DNA from: Nocardia anaemiae NBRC 100462
GTDB lineage: Bacteria; Actinomycetota; Actinomycetes; Mycobacteriales; Mycobacteriaceae
Assembly: GCF_001612725.1 (NCBI RefSeq)
Contig: NZ_BDAZ01000067.1
Span: 1-64,000 of the forward strand
Length of the DNA stretch: 64,000 nt
Direction: 5' to 3'
Numbering within the stretch: position 1 is the stretch's first letter; every line of letters starts with the position of its first letter. This document shows positions 18,136 through 26,888 of the stretch, piece after piece. The notes under the pieces were generated by a model, which was not told the origin of the DNA, made no database searches, and was given only the letters and a program-made list of their open reading frames with translations. Made by a program: the position numbers and the translations under genes.

Positions 18136-19827
18136 CTAGTCCTCGTCGGGAAGTTCGGGTACCGCCGATCTCGGTTGTGACAGTACGGTTTCTACCGCAA
18201 CTGCGACGAAACCGCCGCCGATGGCCACTATTCGGTTGGTCGATCGGCTCCAGTAGAGGGCCGAGTAGCTGGATTTGTCGTCGAACATTTCTGGGGGGAG
18301 GGGGATATGGGTACGGTCGTTCGGGAAGTAGAGGGCGCCGACGTTGCCTTCGTCGTTGCCGCCGAATTTGAGAAGGAGGCTGTCGTCCGGGCCCGGGCGG
18401 ACGTCCATGACGTTGGTCCAGGCTTCGGCGTGCCGGATTGGCGTGCCGCCTCGATGGATCTCGTGCAGGTTGCGGCCGGACTGGTAGAAGAATCCGTCGG
18501 TGCCCGCGGGCGCCGAGGTGAAGTCGACGAAGGAGCGTTGTGCGGCCATCTCGAAGGTGCGCACGCAGCCGGTGCCCGCGGGGTCGAGTTCGTAGCCGTT
18601 GCCGTCCCAGATCAGGACGGTGCTACCGTCAGCCAGTCGCGCGGCCCCGGTGACCGGGCGGGCGGCGTCGCCGAGTGAACTCTTCACCACGGTGCCCGGT
18701 GTGATGCCCGGAATCTGTTCCCAGGCACCGGATTCCGTGAGCCACAGCGGGCCGGGCAGCGGGTCGCCGAGCTGCATGCCGCCGAATCTCAGCAGGTGAC
18801 TCTTCACCTCGTGCAAGACCACGGGGTGCGTGCCGAGGAAGTAGCACTCGTGGGAGTAGAGGTCGGCCTCGTCCGGTCCCTTGGCCGGTAGTACCCGCGG
18901 TGCATCCGTGTCGCCGTCCACCAGGATCGGCCCGAACACGCGTGGACGTGCCTTGGTATCGACGGTGGAGTACGCCAGCCATCCGCCCTCGGGGGCCCGT
19001 GCGGCCGCGACCCAGAATTCTTTGCGCTGCAACGCCAATCGCGGCGGCCACGACTCGAGATCCCACAGTTCCACCTGCGGTGAGTTGCCGTCGCTGTGCG
19101 ACATCAGGAAGCCGTCGACAATGTTGTCGAGCACACTCGCGATGGGCGATGCGGGTGCCGTCTCCACCGCTGCGGCAGTCGTGCCGTCGTTGCCGAGGTA
19201 CTGCGCCCACATCAGTTCCGGATCGCCGGGGAACTCACCCGCCGCGGGCACCGCGAGATCCGTTGCCTCCCAGTATCCGAGCTTGCGATCCACCGCCGCG
19301 CGCAGCGTCGCCACGATCCCTCGGTACTTCCGCTGGGCCCCCTTCGGCAACGGCGCGAGCTGCTCCTGCACCCAGGCCAGCACCTCGGCGACATATTCGG
19401 CGGGCACATAGAGCCCCGTCGTATAGTTCCCGCCGAACCAGCCCGAGGAGAACCGTCCCCGCACCTGCGGATGCGCCGCAACCACATCGGCGAACAGCGC
19501 GTCCGGGGTGTACTCGACCTTCGGCTCGAACACCGCGTCCGGAAACACCCGTCCCGCTTCGAATGCCAGGCTCAGCGCCAACCCCCGCTCGTAGCGGTAC
19601 GGCAGCATCGAGGCGCTGAACATGACCGCTGCCACCGACACGGCCTCCGCCGCCGCGTGCCCATCCGTCCCGAGCAGCAGCTCGCATACCTGCCGCCACA
19701 CCTCCGCCGCTTTCGGATGCACTCGATCCAATGCGGTCGGCTCGGTCGAACTCCCGAGCAAGCGGGGCACGAACTGCTCCCTGATCGCGTCCTCGTCCAC
19801 CAGGTGCAACGTGCAGTCGTATCCCAT
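18136..19827 (-). CDS. Large hypothetical protein with likely beta-propeller-like C-terminal half
   Basis: 563 residues from ATG 19827, chosen for GGAGG 6 bp upstream; reading further 5' only translates the antisense of an IS256 relic. The N-terminus is MGYDCTLHLVDEDAIREQFV. The first 200 residues look alpha-helical, with SVAAVMFSASMLPYRYERGL. The rest contains repeated beta-type segments: VELWDLESWPPRLALQRKEF, WVAAARAPEGGWLAYSTVD, SGAWEQIPGITPGTVVKSSL, GSTVLIWDGNGYELDPAGTG, NRIVAIGGGFVAVAVETVLS. No catalytic motif or signal peptide is seen, so it is probably cytosolic. I do not recognise a named family. Confidence 0.8.
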   Translation of the reverse strand: MGYDCTLHLVDEDAIREQFVPRLLGSSTEPTALDRVHPKAAEVWRQVCELLLGTDGHAAAEAVSVAAVMFSASMLPYRYERGLALSLAFEAGRVFPDAVFEPKVEYTPDALFADVVAAHPQVRGRFSSGWFGGNYTTGLYVPAEYVAEVLAWVQEQLAPLPKGAQRKYRGIVATLRAAVDRKLGYWEATDLAVPAAGEFPGDPELMWAQYLGNDGTTAAAVETAPASPIASVLDNIVDGFLMSHSDGNSPQVELWDLESWPPRLALQRKEFWVAAARAPEGGWLAYSTVDTKARPRVFGPILVDGDTDAPRVLPAKGPDEADLYSHECYFLGTHPVVLHEVKSHLLRFGGMQLGDPLPGPLWLTESGAWEQIPGITPGTVVKSSLGDAARPVTGAARLADGSTVLIWDGNGYELDPAGTGCVRTFEMAAQRSFVDFTSAPAGTDGFFYQSGRNLHEIHRGGTPIRHAEAWTNVMDVRPGPDDSLLLKFGGNDEGNVGALYFPNDRTHIPLPPEMFDDKSSYSALYWSRSTNRIVAIGGGFVAVAVETVLSQPRSAVPELPDED

Positions 19828-19911
19828 ATGCCCTCCATCTCGTCCGCCGCCCCCATGCAACCACGCCGGTGCCCGAGCACCCAGAATTGGTGGCAGTCGC
19901 GGGCTGAGAAT

Positions 19912-19998
19912 GGACTGTTGAAACGGTTCACCAAGACCGTCCTGGAGACGGCATCGAACGAGGAGATCACCGAGCATCTGGGCTTCGAGAAGGGCTAG
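19912..19998 (+). mobile_element. Short IS256-family transposase relic
   Basis: Reads GLLKRFTKTVLETASNEEIT, then EHLGFEKG and a stop. This matches the segment LLKQFTKTVLETALNEEMTK of the IS256 transposase at 42.1-42.3 kb in the same window. No inverted repeats and no further transposase sequence accompany it, so it is a dead fragment. Confidence 0.8.
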
Positions 19999-20280
19999 GC
20001 CCCGACCGAGCCGCGACCAGTTCGGGTACCCGAAAAGTGCAGTCCAGCACCAGCATCGGTCGCATACAGTCGGTGAAGGTGCCCGACGCGATCAGCCGAT
20101 GCGTCTGCTCACGCCGAGCGTCGTAATGCACCACATTGGCGAAGGAAGAAACCAAGACCATCATGGAACGGGCGCACGTCGCCGAACGAGTCGGTGGTAC
20201 CCCCGGTGAGCCAGCGTCGATACTGCCGCACCAATTCACCTGGGTTGTACGGTCATTCGGTGGCTACGCCCACTCCTGGA
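19999..20280. other. Gap of about 280 bp, possibly decayed
   Basis: A minus-strand reading (HRLIASGTFTDCMRPMLVLD, TFRVPELVAARSG) is protein-like but has no clear start or family. It lies between the IS256 relic and the DUF6506-like gene, so it may be part of a disrupted gene. Confidence 0.3.
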
Positions 20281-20577
20281 CTAGGCGAAGATCGCGTGCA
20301 CTTGGTGGACGGCTTCCGCACCATAGGCCACCGCACCCACCGGAACAGCCCTGTCGATCGCCTCGATCACCAGCGCCGTCCACAGCGGACCGAAACCACC
20401 ACACAGTTCGATCAACTGCACCCCCGACACCACCAACCGGCGGGCCACATCGAGCGCCTGCTCCGGTTGGTCTACACCCACGAAGACCGTCCTACAGCTC
20501 GCTGTCTCCACGACGGTCTCGCGGCTCGGATCACTGCCGGGCGCGGTGTATACGAAGCCCCATACGGTAAGTGCCAT
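20281..20577 (-). CDS. Small DUF6506-like protein
   Basis: 98 residues from ATG 20577 with AGGAG 9 bp upstream. It reads MALTVWGFVYTAPGSDPSRE, then VFVGVDQPEQALDVARRLV, GVQLIELCGGFGPLWTALVI and AVPVGAVAYGAEAVHQVHAI. The LIELCGGFGP core and the VPVGAVxYG ending agree with my memory of DUF6506 proteins, whose function is unknown. It lies 30 bp downstream of the LysR gene on the same strand and is probably co-transcribed with it. Confidence 0.75.
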   Translation of the reverse strand: MALTVWGFVYTAPGSDPSRETVVETASCRTVFVGVDQPEQALDVARRLVVSGVQLIELCGGFGPLWTALVIEAIDRAVPVGAVAYGAEAVHQVHAIFA

Positions 20578-20607
20578 GCGCGGTCTCCTGTCGTGTGCGG
20601 CGGCGCC

Positions 20608-21549
20608 TCATCTGGACGCGGCTTGTCCGGTATCCAGCACAGCGGATGCGGCGGCACGCTGTCCACGAGGCAACTCCGCACGGGTCTGCGGCACAGGCGC
20701 ACACGCCAGGTCAGCGGCCCATTCCCGGAAGCGCGCGGCCCGGAAATCACCGGCGTTCCAGGCCAGCGCATGCCGGATTCGCGGCGCGCCCTGCGCCAAC
20801 GGCAACCAGACCAGCCCCGCTCCGACGGGCACATCCCAGGCGGGCCGCAGCCCGATCACATCACCGCCGTGCCGTAGTTCGGCCTCGAACAGCGCCCGCC
20901 TGGGCGCACCCTCCCGCACCGCCGCCGGACGCCAACCCGCGCGGGTCCACGCATCGCGCACCGCGTCGTGATAGCCCGGGGCCGACGCACGCGCGAACCA
21001 CAGCAACGCACTGCCGTCCAGATCCGGCCACCGCACGGAATCCTGTCCTGCCAGATGATGGCCGACCGCTGCCACCACACCGAGTTCGGCATCCGCAACG
21101 GTGACGCAATCCAGGTCCGGCGAGTCGACCGGCAACAACAGCAACCCCGCATCCAGCACGCCGCCGCGAAGCCCCGTCACCTGCTCCGCCGTCTGCATAT
21201 CAGCGACCTCGACCGCGCGTTCTCCGGCCACCCGCCACAGCATCGCCACGACATCCGGCGATACCCCAGGCGTGACTGCCAGGCGCAGCAGCCGCCTGCC
21301 ACGCACCGACTCCTCCGCCCGCCGAGCCTCCGCGACGACCGCGCGCGCCCGATCGAACAGCCGTTCACCGGCGGGGGTCGGCGTCATCCCCGCCGATGTC
21401 CGCACGAACAGCCGCGTATCGAGATGCCGCTCGAGGCCGATAATCTGCTGACTCAACGAGGTCGGCCGGATCCCCAGCGCCTCAGCAGCGCGCGTCAGAT
21501 TCCGCGCCTCGGCGACCGCCAGGAAGTACCGCAACTGACGCAATTCCAT
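20608..21549 (-). CDS. LysR-family transcriptional regulator
   Basis: 313 residues. The N-terminal HTH is canonical: MELRQLRYFLAVAEARNLTR, AAEALGIRPTSLSQQIIGLE, then LFVRTSAGMTPTPAGERL. The effector domain follows (LLRLAVTPGVSPDVVAMLW to the C-terminus). The DUF6506-like gene is just downstream. The upstream side now faces an aldehyde dehydrogenase relic, so the original divergent target may have been lost. Confidence 0.93.
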   Translation of the reverse strand: MELRQLRYFLAVAEARNLTRAAEALGIRPTSLSQQIIGLERHLDTRLFVRTSAGMTPTPAGERLFDRARAVVAEARRAEESVRGRRLLRLAVTPGVSPDVVAMLWRVAGERAVEVADMQTAEQVTGLRGGVLDAGLLLLPVDSPDLDCVTVADAELGVVAAVGHHLAGQDSVRWPDLDGSALLWFARASAPGYHDAVRDAWTRAGWRPAAVREGAPRRALFEAELRHGGDVIGLRPAWDVPVGAGLVWLPLAQGAPRIRHALAWNAGDFRAARFREWAADLACAPVPQTRAELPRGQRAAASAVLDTGQAASR

Positions 21550-21587
21550 TTCCCGACGTTAGCCCACCGCCCGACTCGGAGTCGTAA

Positions 21588-21990
21588 TCACCAGATCGAT
21601 GTAACCGACCGATTGCCTCGATCGATAATCCCAGCGATCGCGTCGTCTCCAGCAGTGGCGCAGATTTGGGTAGTGCGCTGCCGTGGGTCGACGTCTATGA
21701 CGAGTTGCCCCGGCTGAAGCACCATGCGAAGGCGGTCTTGGATGACCACACCCCGCCGCCGCGGACTGACTGAACTGGCCGCCGACACCGCGATATTGCC
21801 CACGCCCGTCATGGCCGAGAACACCGACCGCGCACCGATCTCCGCCCAGCCCCGGGCCAGCTCCACGCCAGAAAGCGGAGTGATCTCCGAGGGTTTCAGC
21901 AGCACGGCGGCACCAGCCAGCAGCGCCGGAGGCACATCGAAACCGGCGGTCATGATCGGGAAGTTCCAGGGATGATCACGCCGACCACCT
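21588..21990 (-). pseudogene. Aldehyde dehydrogenase fragment
   Basis: Minus-strand sequence encodes VVGVII, then, after a missing base, the family segment (P)WNFPIMTAGFDVPPALLAG, AAVLLKPSEITPLSGVELAR and a weak VFSAMTGVGNI. This is the coenzyme-binding PWNFP...KPSE region of NAD(P)-aldehyde dehydrogenases. The catalytic Cys and Glu regions are absent, and a one-base deletion breaks the frame at about 21970. Sequence below about 21780 no longer resembles the family. Confidence 0.75.
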
Positions 21991-22453
21991 AACCGAATTC
22001 GCGAAGCAGTCGATTGGCCATCTCGACTCGGGGACGTTTTTCAACCATCTTCTGTCGGATCTTTTCTGCGATGGCGAAAGAATTCTCTGGATCGCTCATT
22101 ATCGTCGCAATCTCATGTCCCCAACGCTGTTTGGCCACCGTGAGGTTGCCGGTAACCGGAATCACGACCCTTTTCGCCAATTTTCCGGGAAGTAGTTCTT
22201 CGAGCAGTCGTCCCAATCCGCTCGAACGGCTGACCAGTGTCGGGGTTCCCTCGGCGATAGCCTCCAGACCAACGAAGCCGAAGTCCTCGAGGCTGGAGGG
22301 CATGACCACGAGAACTGGACGGCGCAAGTCGACTTGGAGTTTGTGAGTATCGGGGGTGAACGCACGTTGCTGGTCGACGGCTCGCGGTCGACAGCCCCAC
22401 ATGGCTGCGGCCCTCTGCACCGTAGGCGTCGAGAAAGATTCGGGCGCGGGCAC
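21989..22453 (-). pseudogene. C-terminal fragment of a GT-B group 1 glycosyltransferase
   Basis: The readable part begins about residue 35: TPDTHKLQVDLRRPVLVVMP, SSLEDFGFVGLEAIAEGTPT, LVSRSSGLGRLLEELLPGKL, followed by a helical tail ending MANRLLREFG. The (P)S..E.FG.V.LEA...G.P.......G segment is the nucleotide-sugar binding region of GT1 proteins. There is no N-terminal Rossmann half, and the upstream sequence belongs to another relic. Similar C-terminal halves occur in multidomain actinobacterial proteins, so the parent may have been larger. Confidence 0.6.
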
Positions 22454-22539
22454 CTTGGATGTCCTGTGATGACGAGACGTTGTTTTCTCGAGCGGCGGTG
22501 AGAGACACGAAACGGCAGAGCGCGTACGTCAAGGTCCCA

Positions 22540-22902
22540 TGAGCGCGCGAAACCGTTGTGGCACACGACTTCCAGCGGTTCACGAGCAGGCCAGCGCCAC
22601 CCGTCCTGCCACTGGGTTGCCACGTCGGCAGTGCCGTCATGGCAGCGCCTGAGCAGGCGGCCGGCCGTCACAAGTGCAGTCTCACTGGCAACATCGGGTG
22701 TCCACGGATAGTGCCCGACCTCGCCGTACAGGTAGGTGAAAACATCGCGGCCTCGGCCGTCGATCCCGAGCGGGTACGGTGCCCCATCTAATCCAGCGGC
22801 GTGGAGGTGGACCAGCAGATCATGAACGCGGCGGCTCCACGGCTGGTGTATTCGGCGGACGGTGTCCCCTATCCGTACCACGGGATCAGTGCTTTCCCCC
22901 AT
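22540..22902 (-). pseudogene. N-terminal fragment of an aminoglycoside/choline phosphotransferase-like kinase
   Basis: From ATG 22902: MGESTDPVVRIGDTVRRIHQ, PYPLGIDGRGRDVFTYLYGE, GRLLRRCHDGTADVATQWQD, ending PLEVVCHNGFARSWD. The last piece corresponds to the Brenner motif HGDFAPYN, here HNGFARS, in which the catalytic Asp is lost. Similarity ends there, and the reading runs out of frame into the glycosyltransferase fragment. Both the active-site change and the missing C-terminal half indicate a dead gene. Confidence 0.72.
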
Positions 22903-23160
22903 TCACGTGTTCCGCGTCCGATTCTTCAATCACGGTGTCCCCATCGGTCGACCGCGAGCCGCCCATGGAGGTAGCGAGCTGTGATGGCGATGCAATTGTG
23001 CAGCGGGTAGCGATTGCCATACGCGTCAACCAGGTTGGGCGCTACGACCGGCACGGGAGCTGCAGGGCCCCATGGCTGACGATCGCGATACCCTTGTCGG
23101 GATCGCCTGCAAGGCCAGGCCAGTCAGCGTTCACACACCCAGGACCGCAGAGACCACGGG
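22903..23160. other. Gap with degenerate coding traces
   Basis: On the minus strand, the reading PGDPDKGIAIVSHGALQLPC near 23060-23110 is protein-like, but frames change around it and no start or family is clear. No other signal is seen. Confidence 0.25.
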
Positions 23161-23280
23161 CTACACGGATCCTAAGATCTGCGCGCTACGCCGGTCGACG
23201 ATCTCGAATGGAAGTAGATCCACCTCGGCCCGGTCGTCGCCCGTGGGCCCGGCTCCGCCTCGAGCCGACCGGTGCGACAT
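23161..23280 (-). CDS. 39-residue reading coupled to the PQQ-domain gene
   Basis: The ATG at 23278-23280 overlaps the TGA of the upstream gene (TGATG), the arrangement of a translationally coupled gene. The product is MSHRSARGGAGPTGDDRAEV, then DLLPFEIVDRRSAQILGSV. The sequence after its stop resembles degraded coding DNA, so it may be the intact start of a truncated gene rather than a true small protein. Confidence 0.3.
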   Translation of the reverse strand: MSHRSARGGAGPTGDDRAEVDLLPFEIVDRRSAQILGSV

Positions 23281-24929
23281 CAGGGCAGACCGTAGGCCAG
23301 CAGGACGTTGCCCGGTGCGCCCTGGGTGATCGGGTGCAAGTAGCCGGAGTTGGTGTATAACATGCCGTTCGAAATGACTGCGCCGTTGCCGTTGAGCGAG
23401 CCGCCGGTGCCCGGCACCAGGTTCACGGTCGTGTAGGCACCCAACGTATTCAGGTCCTCGAGGATCGCGCCGGTGTCGGCCGAGAAGACCCGCAGATGGC
23501 CGTCCACACTGCCCTCATAGACCAGACCGGGCGTCACGGATACCGCATTCGGCATGGCCCGACACTGCTGATCGACCAACTTGATGCCGGGCGGGCACAA
23601 GGTGGGCGGGTTCGGGGTGCTCCAGATGTGTGTGCCGTCGGCCGGGTTCAGGGCGAACAGAGTGCCCGGACCGGCCTGGTAAGTGGCCACGTACAGGCGT
23701 TTGCCGTCGTAGGCTGCACCCCACTGGATACCTTGCAGCGACTCGGCGCCCTGCACCGGCAGGGGCGTGGCTGGAGACGACAGCTGGGATTGCCAGATGA
23801 TCGCGCCGTCCGTGGCGTCGAGCAGGTGGTAGATGCCGCTCTTCTGACCCGCGCCGACGACTCTGCGACCGTTGATGGTGAAGATGTTCGGCTGAGTGCC
23901 GAAGTCGTAGTCGTGACCGGGATTCGGGCAGTTCCCTCCTGCCGGTGGCGTCAGGCAGCGGACGTTCCATGTGTCGTTCGGGGTCATCTGATGGTTCCAA
24001 CGAACCGCCCCGCTCCCCAGGTCCAGCGCGGTGATCGCTTCCGCCCCGTCGGGCGTGCCGGTGTAGGGGTTGCCGGAGGTGTAATACAGCGTGTTGCTCG
24101 CCGGGTCGATGGTGGGTGAGGACCAGACCGCCCCACCGCTGGGCGCTAATGCCGGCGTGCCCCCGGTCGGCTGCGGCTGCGGAATCGTGTAGTGCTGCCA
24201 CTTGATACCGCCGGTCGTGGCATCGAGCGCTACCATGCTGCCTCGAAACGAGCAGCACTGGTAGGCGAGGTTGACCGCCTGGCCCTCCTCCTGACTCGCG
24301 GTGCCCACGTAGACCGTGCCGTTGTACACCATCGGCGAGCTGGTAGTGATCGCCCATCGGTGCTGGTCGAGTTTGGTGCTCCAGCGTTTGGCGCCCGTCG
24401 CGGCGTCGAGCGCCCACAGGTTAGCGGAGTTGTCACCGAAGTAGACGGTGCCGTCCACGACCGCGATCCCGTCGCGCAACCCGTACGTGGGAAGATTCCC
24501 GAGGGTGGTGTGGGCGTCGAACGACCACTTGGTGGTGCCGGTCTTGGCGTCGAGAGCGTACAGCTTCCCGTCTCGCCCGCCGACGTAGAGGACTCCGCCG
24601 ACCACTGCGGGCTGACTGGATGCGGCTTCAGCGCCGGGGAAGGCGAACGCCCACTCGAGTTTCAACGAACCGACGTTGATGGGCGTAATTGCGGTTTCGT
24701 TCGGGTTGTATCGCGAACCGGTCGGGTCGAACTGCCACATGGGCCAGTCCCCAGCAGGTGCGGCCTGAGACTGCGCGGAGGCGACAGAGGTGAACAATAG
24801 GACTACCGCGGCGAGTGGAAAGGAAGCGCGAAGTCGTAGCTTTCGGAGCCCGGCTGGGAATGCGGCGAGAATGGCGGCGATTGCCTTGCTGTTCACGGTC
24901 GTACATCCGTTCACTAGCTGAATCCTCAT
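23280..24929 (-). CDS. Secreted PQQ-binding-like beta-propeller protein (polyvinyl-alcohol-dehydrogenase-like)
   Basis: 549 residues from ATG 24929; a GTG at 24905 is an alternative start. A signal peptide with basic LRKLRLR and hydrophobic PLAAVVLLFTSVASA is followed by WPMWQFDPTGSRYNPNETAI. Propeller blades repeat as VLYVGGRDGKLYALDAKTGT, NLWALDAATGAKRWSTKL, SMVALDATTGGIKWQHYTIP and LFALNPADGTHIWSTPNPPT. Adjacent cysteines occur in LAYQCCSFRG; a vicinal Cys pair is characteristic of PQQ alcohol dehydrogenases. No c-type heme motif CxxCH is present. It probably acts outside the membrane as a quinoprotein dehydrogenase. The substrate is unknown. Confidence 0.8.
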   Translation of the reverse strand: MRIQLVNGCTTVNSKAIAAILAAFPAGLRKLRLRASFPLAAVVLLFTSVASAQSQAAPAGDWPMWQFDPTGSRYNPNETAITPINVGSLKLEWAFAFPGAEAASSQPAVVGGVLYVGGRDGKLYALDAKTGTTKWSFDAHTTLGNLPTYGLRDGIAVVDGTVYFGDNSANLWALDAATGAKRWSTKLDQHRWAITTSSPMVYNGTVYVGTASQEEGQAVNLAYQCCSFRGSMVALDATTGGIKWQHYTIPQPQPTGGTPALAPSGGAVWSSPTIDPASNTLYYTSGNPYTGTPDGAEAITALDLGSGAVRWNHQMTPNDTWNVRCLTPPAGGNCPNPGHDYDFGTQPNIFTINGRRVVGAGQKSGIYHLLDATDGAIIWQSQLSSPATPLPVQGAESLQGIQWGAAYDGKRLYVATYQAGPGTLFALNPADGTHIWSTPNPPTLCPPGIKLVDQQCRAMPNAVSVTPGLVYEGSVDGHLRVFSADTGAILEDLNTLGAYTTVNLVPGTGGSLNGNGAVISNGMLYTNSGYLHPITQGAPGNVLLAYGLP

Positions 24930-25031
24930 TGACCCGCAGTAGATTTCGTCGCCACAGGTGCACCGATATCGTCTACTCGGGTCCTGACCGGTGTTCGGGA
25001 GCAGTGTATGAATGTTGTTGCTGTGCGGCAA

Positions 25032-25413
25032 CTTTCTGGTTGCCGCCGCGGCCGGTCGGCACCTGGTTGTTGCGGTCAGGACGTTGTTGATGGCGGCCGG
25101 GGCGACCGTGTCGCGGTAGCGGTTGGGATTAACTCCGGTTGCTCAACGGAATTGCTTTCGGAAGTTGGCCGGGTCGCTGAGACCAATCAGGTGCGTTCGA
25201 GATGGACCTGCCCGGGAGCTGACGCAAAAGCCCACGCGGGTTGGGTCCGATCACAGTTCGCAGAACCGCCGTCTCCTGGCGATAGTGCTCACCCAGTCCG
25301 CGTCCGACAAGCCCGATAGCGTCGACAAGGGCTGTGACAACGGAATACAACGAATATCCCAGCACGATGCGTCTTTCGACGAGACTGTCGACTTGCCGAT
25401 CAAGGGGACGTGG
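25032..25413. other. Intergenic stretch of about 380 bp
   Basis: No supported gene. A minus-strand reading (LGYSLYSVVTALVDAIGLVG, GEHYRQETAVLRTVIGPNP) is weakly protein-like and could be a gene remnant; I cannot assign it. Confidence 0.3.
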
Positions 25414-26346
25414 TCACGCCGTCAGGACGATTTTGCCTTGCACGTTGCCTTGCTCGACCAGTTCGTGTGCCTTGGCGGCGTTTTCGATTGGCAGCGTCTG
25501 CTGCACGTAGGGATGCAGTTTGCCGGACTCGACCAGCTGAGTGAGCGCCTCGAGCCCGACGACGTCGGGTTCGACGGAGATTCCGGCGAATCGAACACCG
25601 GCTGCCGCAGCCAGTTTCGGTAGGGCAGTGCTGGCCTTCTCTACCGCGGTCACGAGGATGCCGCCCTTGCGTAGGGTCGACAGCGAGCGTTCGGCTGTGC
25701 CACCGCCGATGGTCTCCAGTACGACGTCGACATCGCGCACCACATCGACGAAATCGGCGGTGCGATAGTCGATTAGCTTGTCGGCGCCCAATCCGCGCAG
25801 GAACTCGTGTTTGCCTGCGCTGGCGGTTCCGATCACGAAGGCGCCGCGGGCCTTGGCGATCTGAACGGCCAGGTGTCCCACACCCCCACCGGCTCCGTGG
25901 ATCAGAACCCGCTGCCCCGCCTGTAGTTCCGCGATATCGACCAGCATCTGCCATGCGGTGAGCCCGGCCAACGGGAGCGCGGCGGCCTCAGCATGAGTCA
26001 GACCCCTCGGTTTACGCACCAGCTGCCGTGACGGAGCGACCACGTACTCTGCGTATCCACCTGCCGCCTTGGGGAAGTACGGCATCCCGTACACCTCGTC
26101 CCCCACCCGGAACCGGTTGACGCCGGGATCGGCTTCTTCCACAACGCCGGAGAGGTCCCAGCCCAGGGTGAACGGTGGCTGCCCGATCAACGGGAAGGCA
26201 CCGGAACGGATGATCGGCTCCACCGGGTTGATGCTCACCGCCTGCACCCGCACCAGCACCTCGGTCGCACCCGGCACCGGCCGGGGAACCTCGGCGACCT
26301 GGAGCACCTCCGGACCTCCGAACGACTGTTGCGCGATCGCGCGCAT
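25414..26346 (-). CDS. Zinc-binding-dehydrogenase-family NADP-dependent oxidoreductase (quinone-reductase-like)
   Basis: 310 residues from ATG 26346 with AGAGG 8 bp upstream; an in-frame TTG two codons earlier is not needed. Family signs in order: RAIAQQSFGGPEVLQVAEVP, PFTLGWDLSGVVEEADPGVN, then VLIHGAGGGVGHLAVQIAK (the nucleotide-binding GxGxxG), and GADKLIDYRTADFVDVVRDV. The structural zinc cysteines of alcohol dehydrogenases are absent, as in quinone reductases. It is divergent from an HxlR regulator, which probably controls it in response to electrophilic or quinone stress. Confidence 0.92.
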   Translation of the reverse strand: MRAIAQQSFGGPEVLQVAEVPRPVPGATEVLVRVQAVSINPVEPIIRSGAFPLIGQPPFTLGWDLSGVVEEADPGVNRFRVGDEVYGMPYFPKAAGGYAEYVVAPSRQLVRKPRGLTHAEAAALPLAGLTAWQMLVDIAELQAGQRVLIHGAGGGVGHLAVQIAKARGAFVIGTASAGKHEFLRGLGADKLIDYRTADFVDVVRDVDVVLETIGGGTAERSLSTLRKGGILVTAVEKASTALPKLAAAAGVRFAGISVEPDVVGLEALTQLVESGKLHPYVQQTLPIENAAKAHELVEQGNVQGKIVLTA

Positions 26347-26431
26347 TGCCAAACCTCTTCTGCATCAACGACTCTTGCTTCCGGACCCGGATTTCCCGGC
26401 CCGGAGACAATCTTGGGCGCTGACGAACTTG

Positions 26432-26465
26432 TTGAACAGTACGCACTCTGATGGTATATACGCAC
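26432..26465 (+). promoter_or_regulatory. Sigma-70 promoter of the HxlR gene with two TACGCAC half-sites
   Basis: TTGAAC (26432-26437), a 17-bp spacer and TATATA (26455-26460) make a near-consensus promoter. The ATG at 26469 lies 8 bp past the -10, so transcription should begin at or within two bases of the start codon, giving a leaderless mRNA. TACGCAC occurs at 26440-26446 in the spacer and again at 26459-26465 across the -10, 19 bp apart. That is the expected layout for autorepression. Confidence 0.7.
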
Positions 26466-26468
26466 CTT

Positions 26469-26888
26469 ATGGGTACTACCTCTGATCTGCGATTTTATGG
26501 TGGAGCTGACGCGTATCTGGCGAAGTGTCCATCGCGCACCATTCTCGACGTCTTGGCCAACAAGTGGACGATGCTGGTGATGGGTGCGCTGGCCGACGGG
26601 CCTGTGCGTTTCGGTCAACTACGGCGACGCCTGGATGGAATCACCCAAAAGATGCTCACCCAGACATTGCGCAACCTGGAGCGCGACGGCTTGATCACCC
26701 GCGCGCTCTATCCGACAGTGCCGCCGCGGGTCGAATACTCCGTAACCGAGCTGGGTCGCAGCGTTCTCGGGCTGCTGACCTCGATCCGGGTGTGGTCGGA
26801 GGTGAACATCAACGAGGTACTCGCCGCCCGATACGCCTACGACGAACGAGTAGAACACGACCCCGAACCAATCACCACAGCCTCCTGA
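26469..26888 (+). CDS. HxlR-family transcriptional regulator
   Basis: 139 residues. ATG 26469 is chosen because an in-frame ATG at 26451 lies inside the promoter. The winged HTH is typical: CPSRTILDVLANKWTMLVMG, ALADGPVRFGQLRRRLDGIT, QKMLTQTLRNLERDGLITRA and VPPRVEYSVTELGRSVLGLL. A single Cys near residue 20 (LAKCPSR) is at the position where redox or electrophile-sensing HxlR/YodB proteins carry their reactive cysteine. It is divergent from the oxidoreductase gene and most likely represses it and itself. Confidence 0.93.
   Translation: MGTTSDLRFYGGADAYLAKCPSRTILDVLANKWTMLVMGALADGPVRFGQLRRRLDGITQKMLTQTLRNLERDGLITRALYPTVPPRVEYSVTELGRSVLGLLTSIRVWSEVNINEVLAARYAYDERVEHDPEPITTAS

Noticed and set aside
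19828..19977. N-terminal extension of the 563-residue hypothetical protein
   Set aside because: The extra residues are antisense translation of the IS256 relic, and the internal ATG has a strong GGAGG site.
26451..26468. Upstream ATG for the HxlR gene
   Set aside because: It falls within the spacer and -10 region of a near-consensus promoter, so it cannot be in the transcript.
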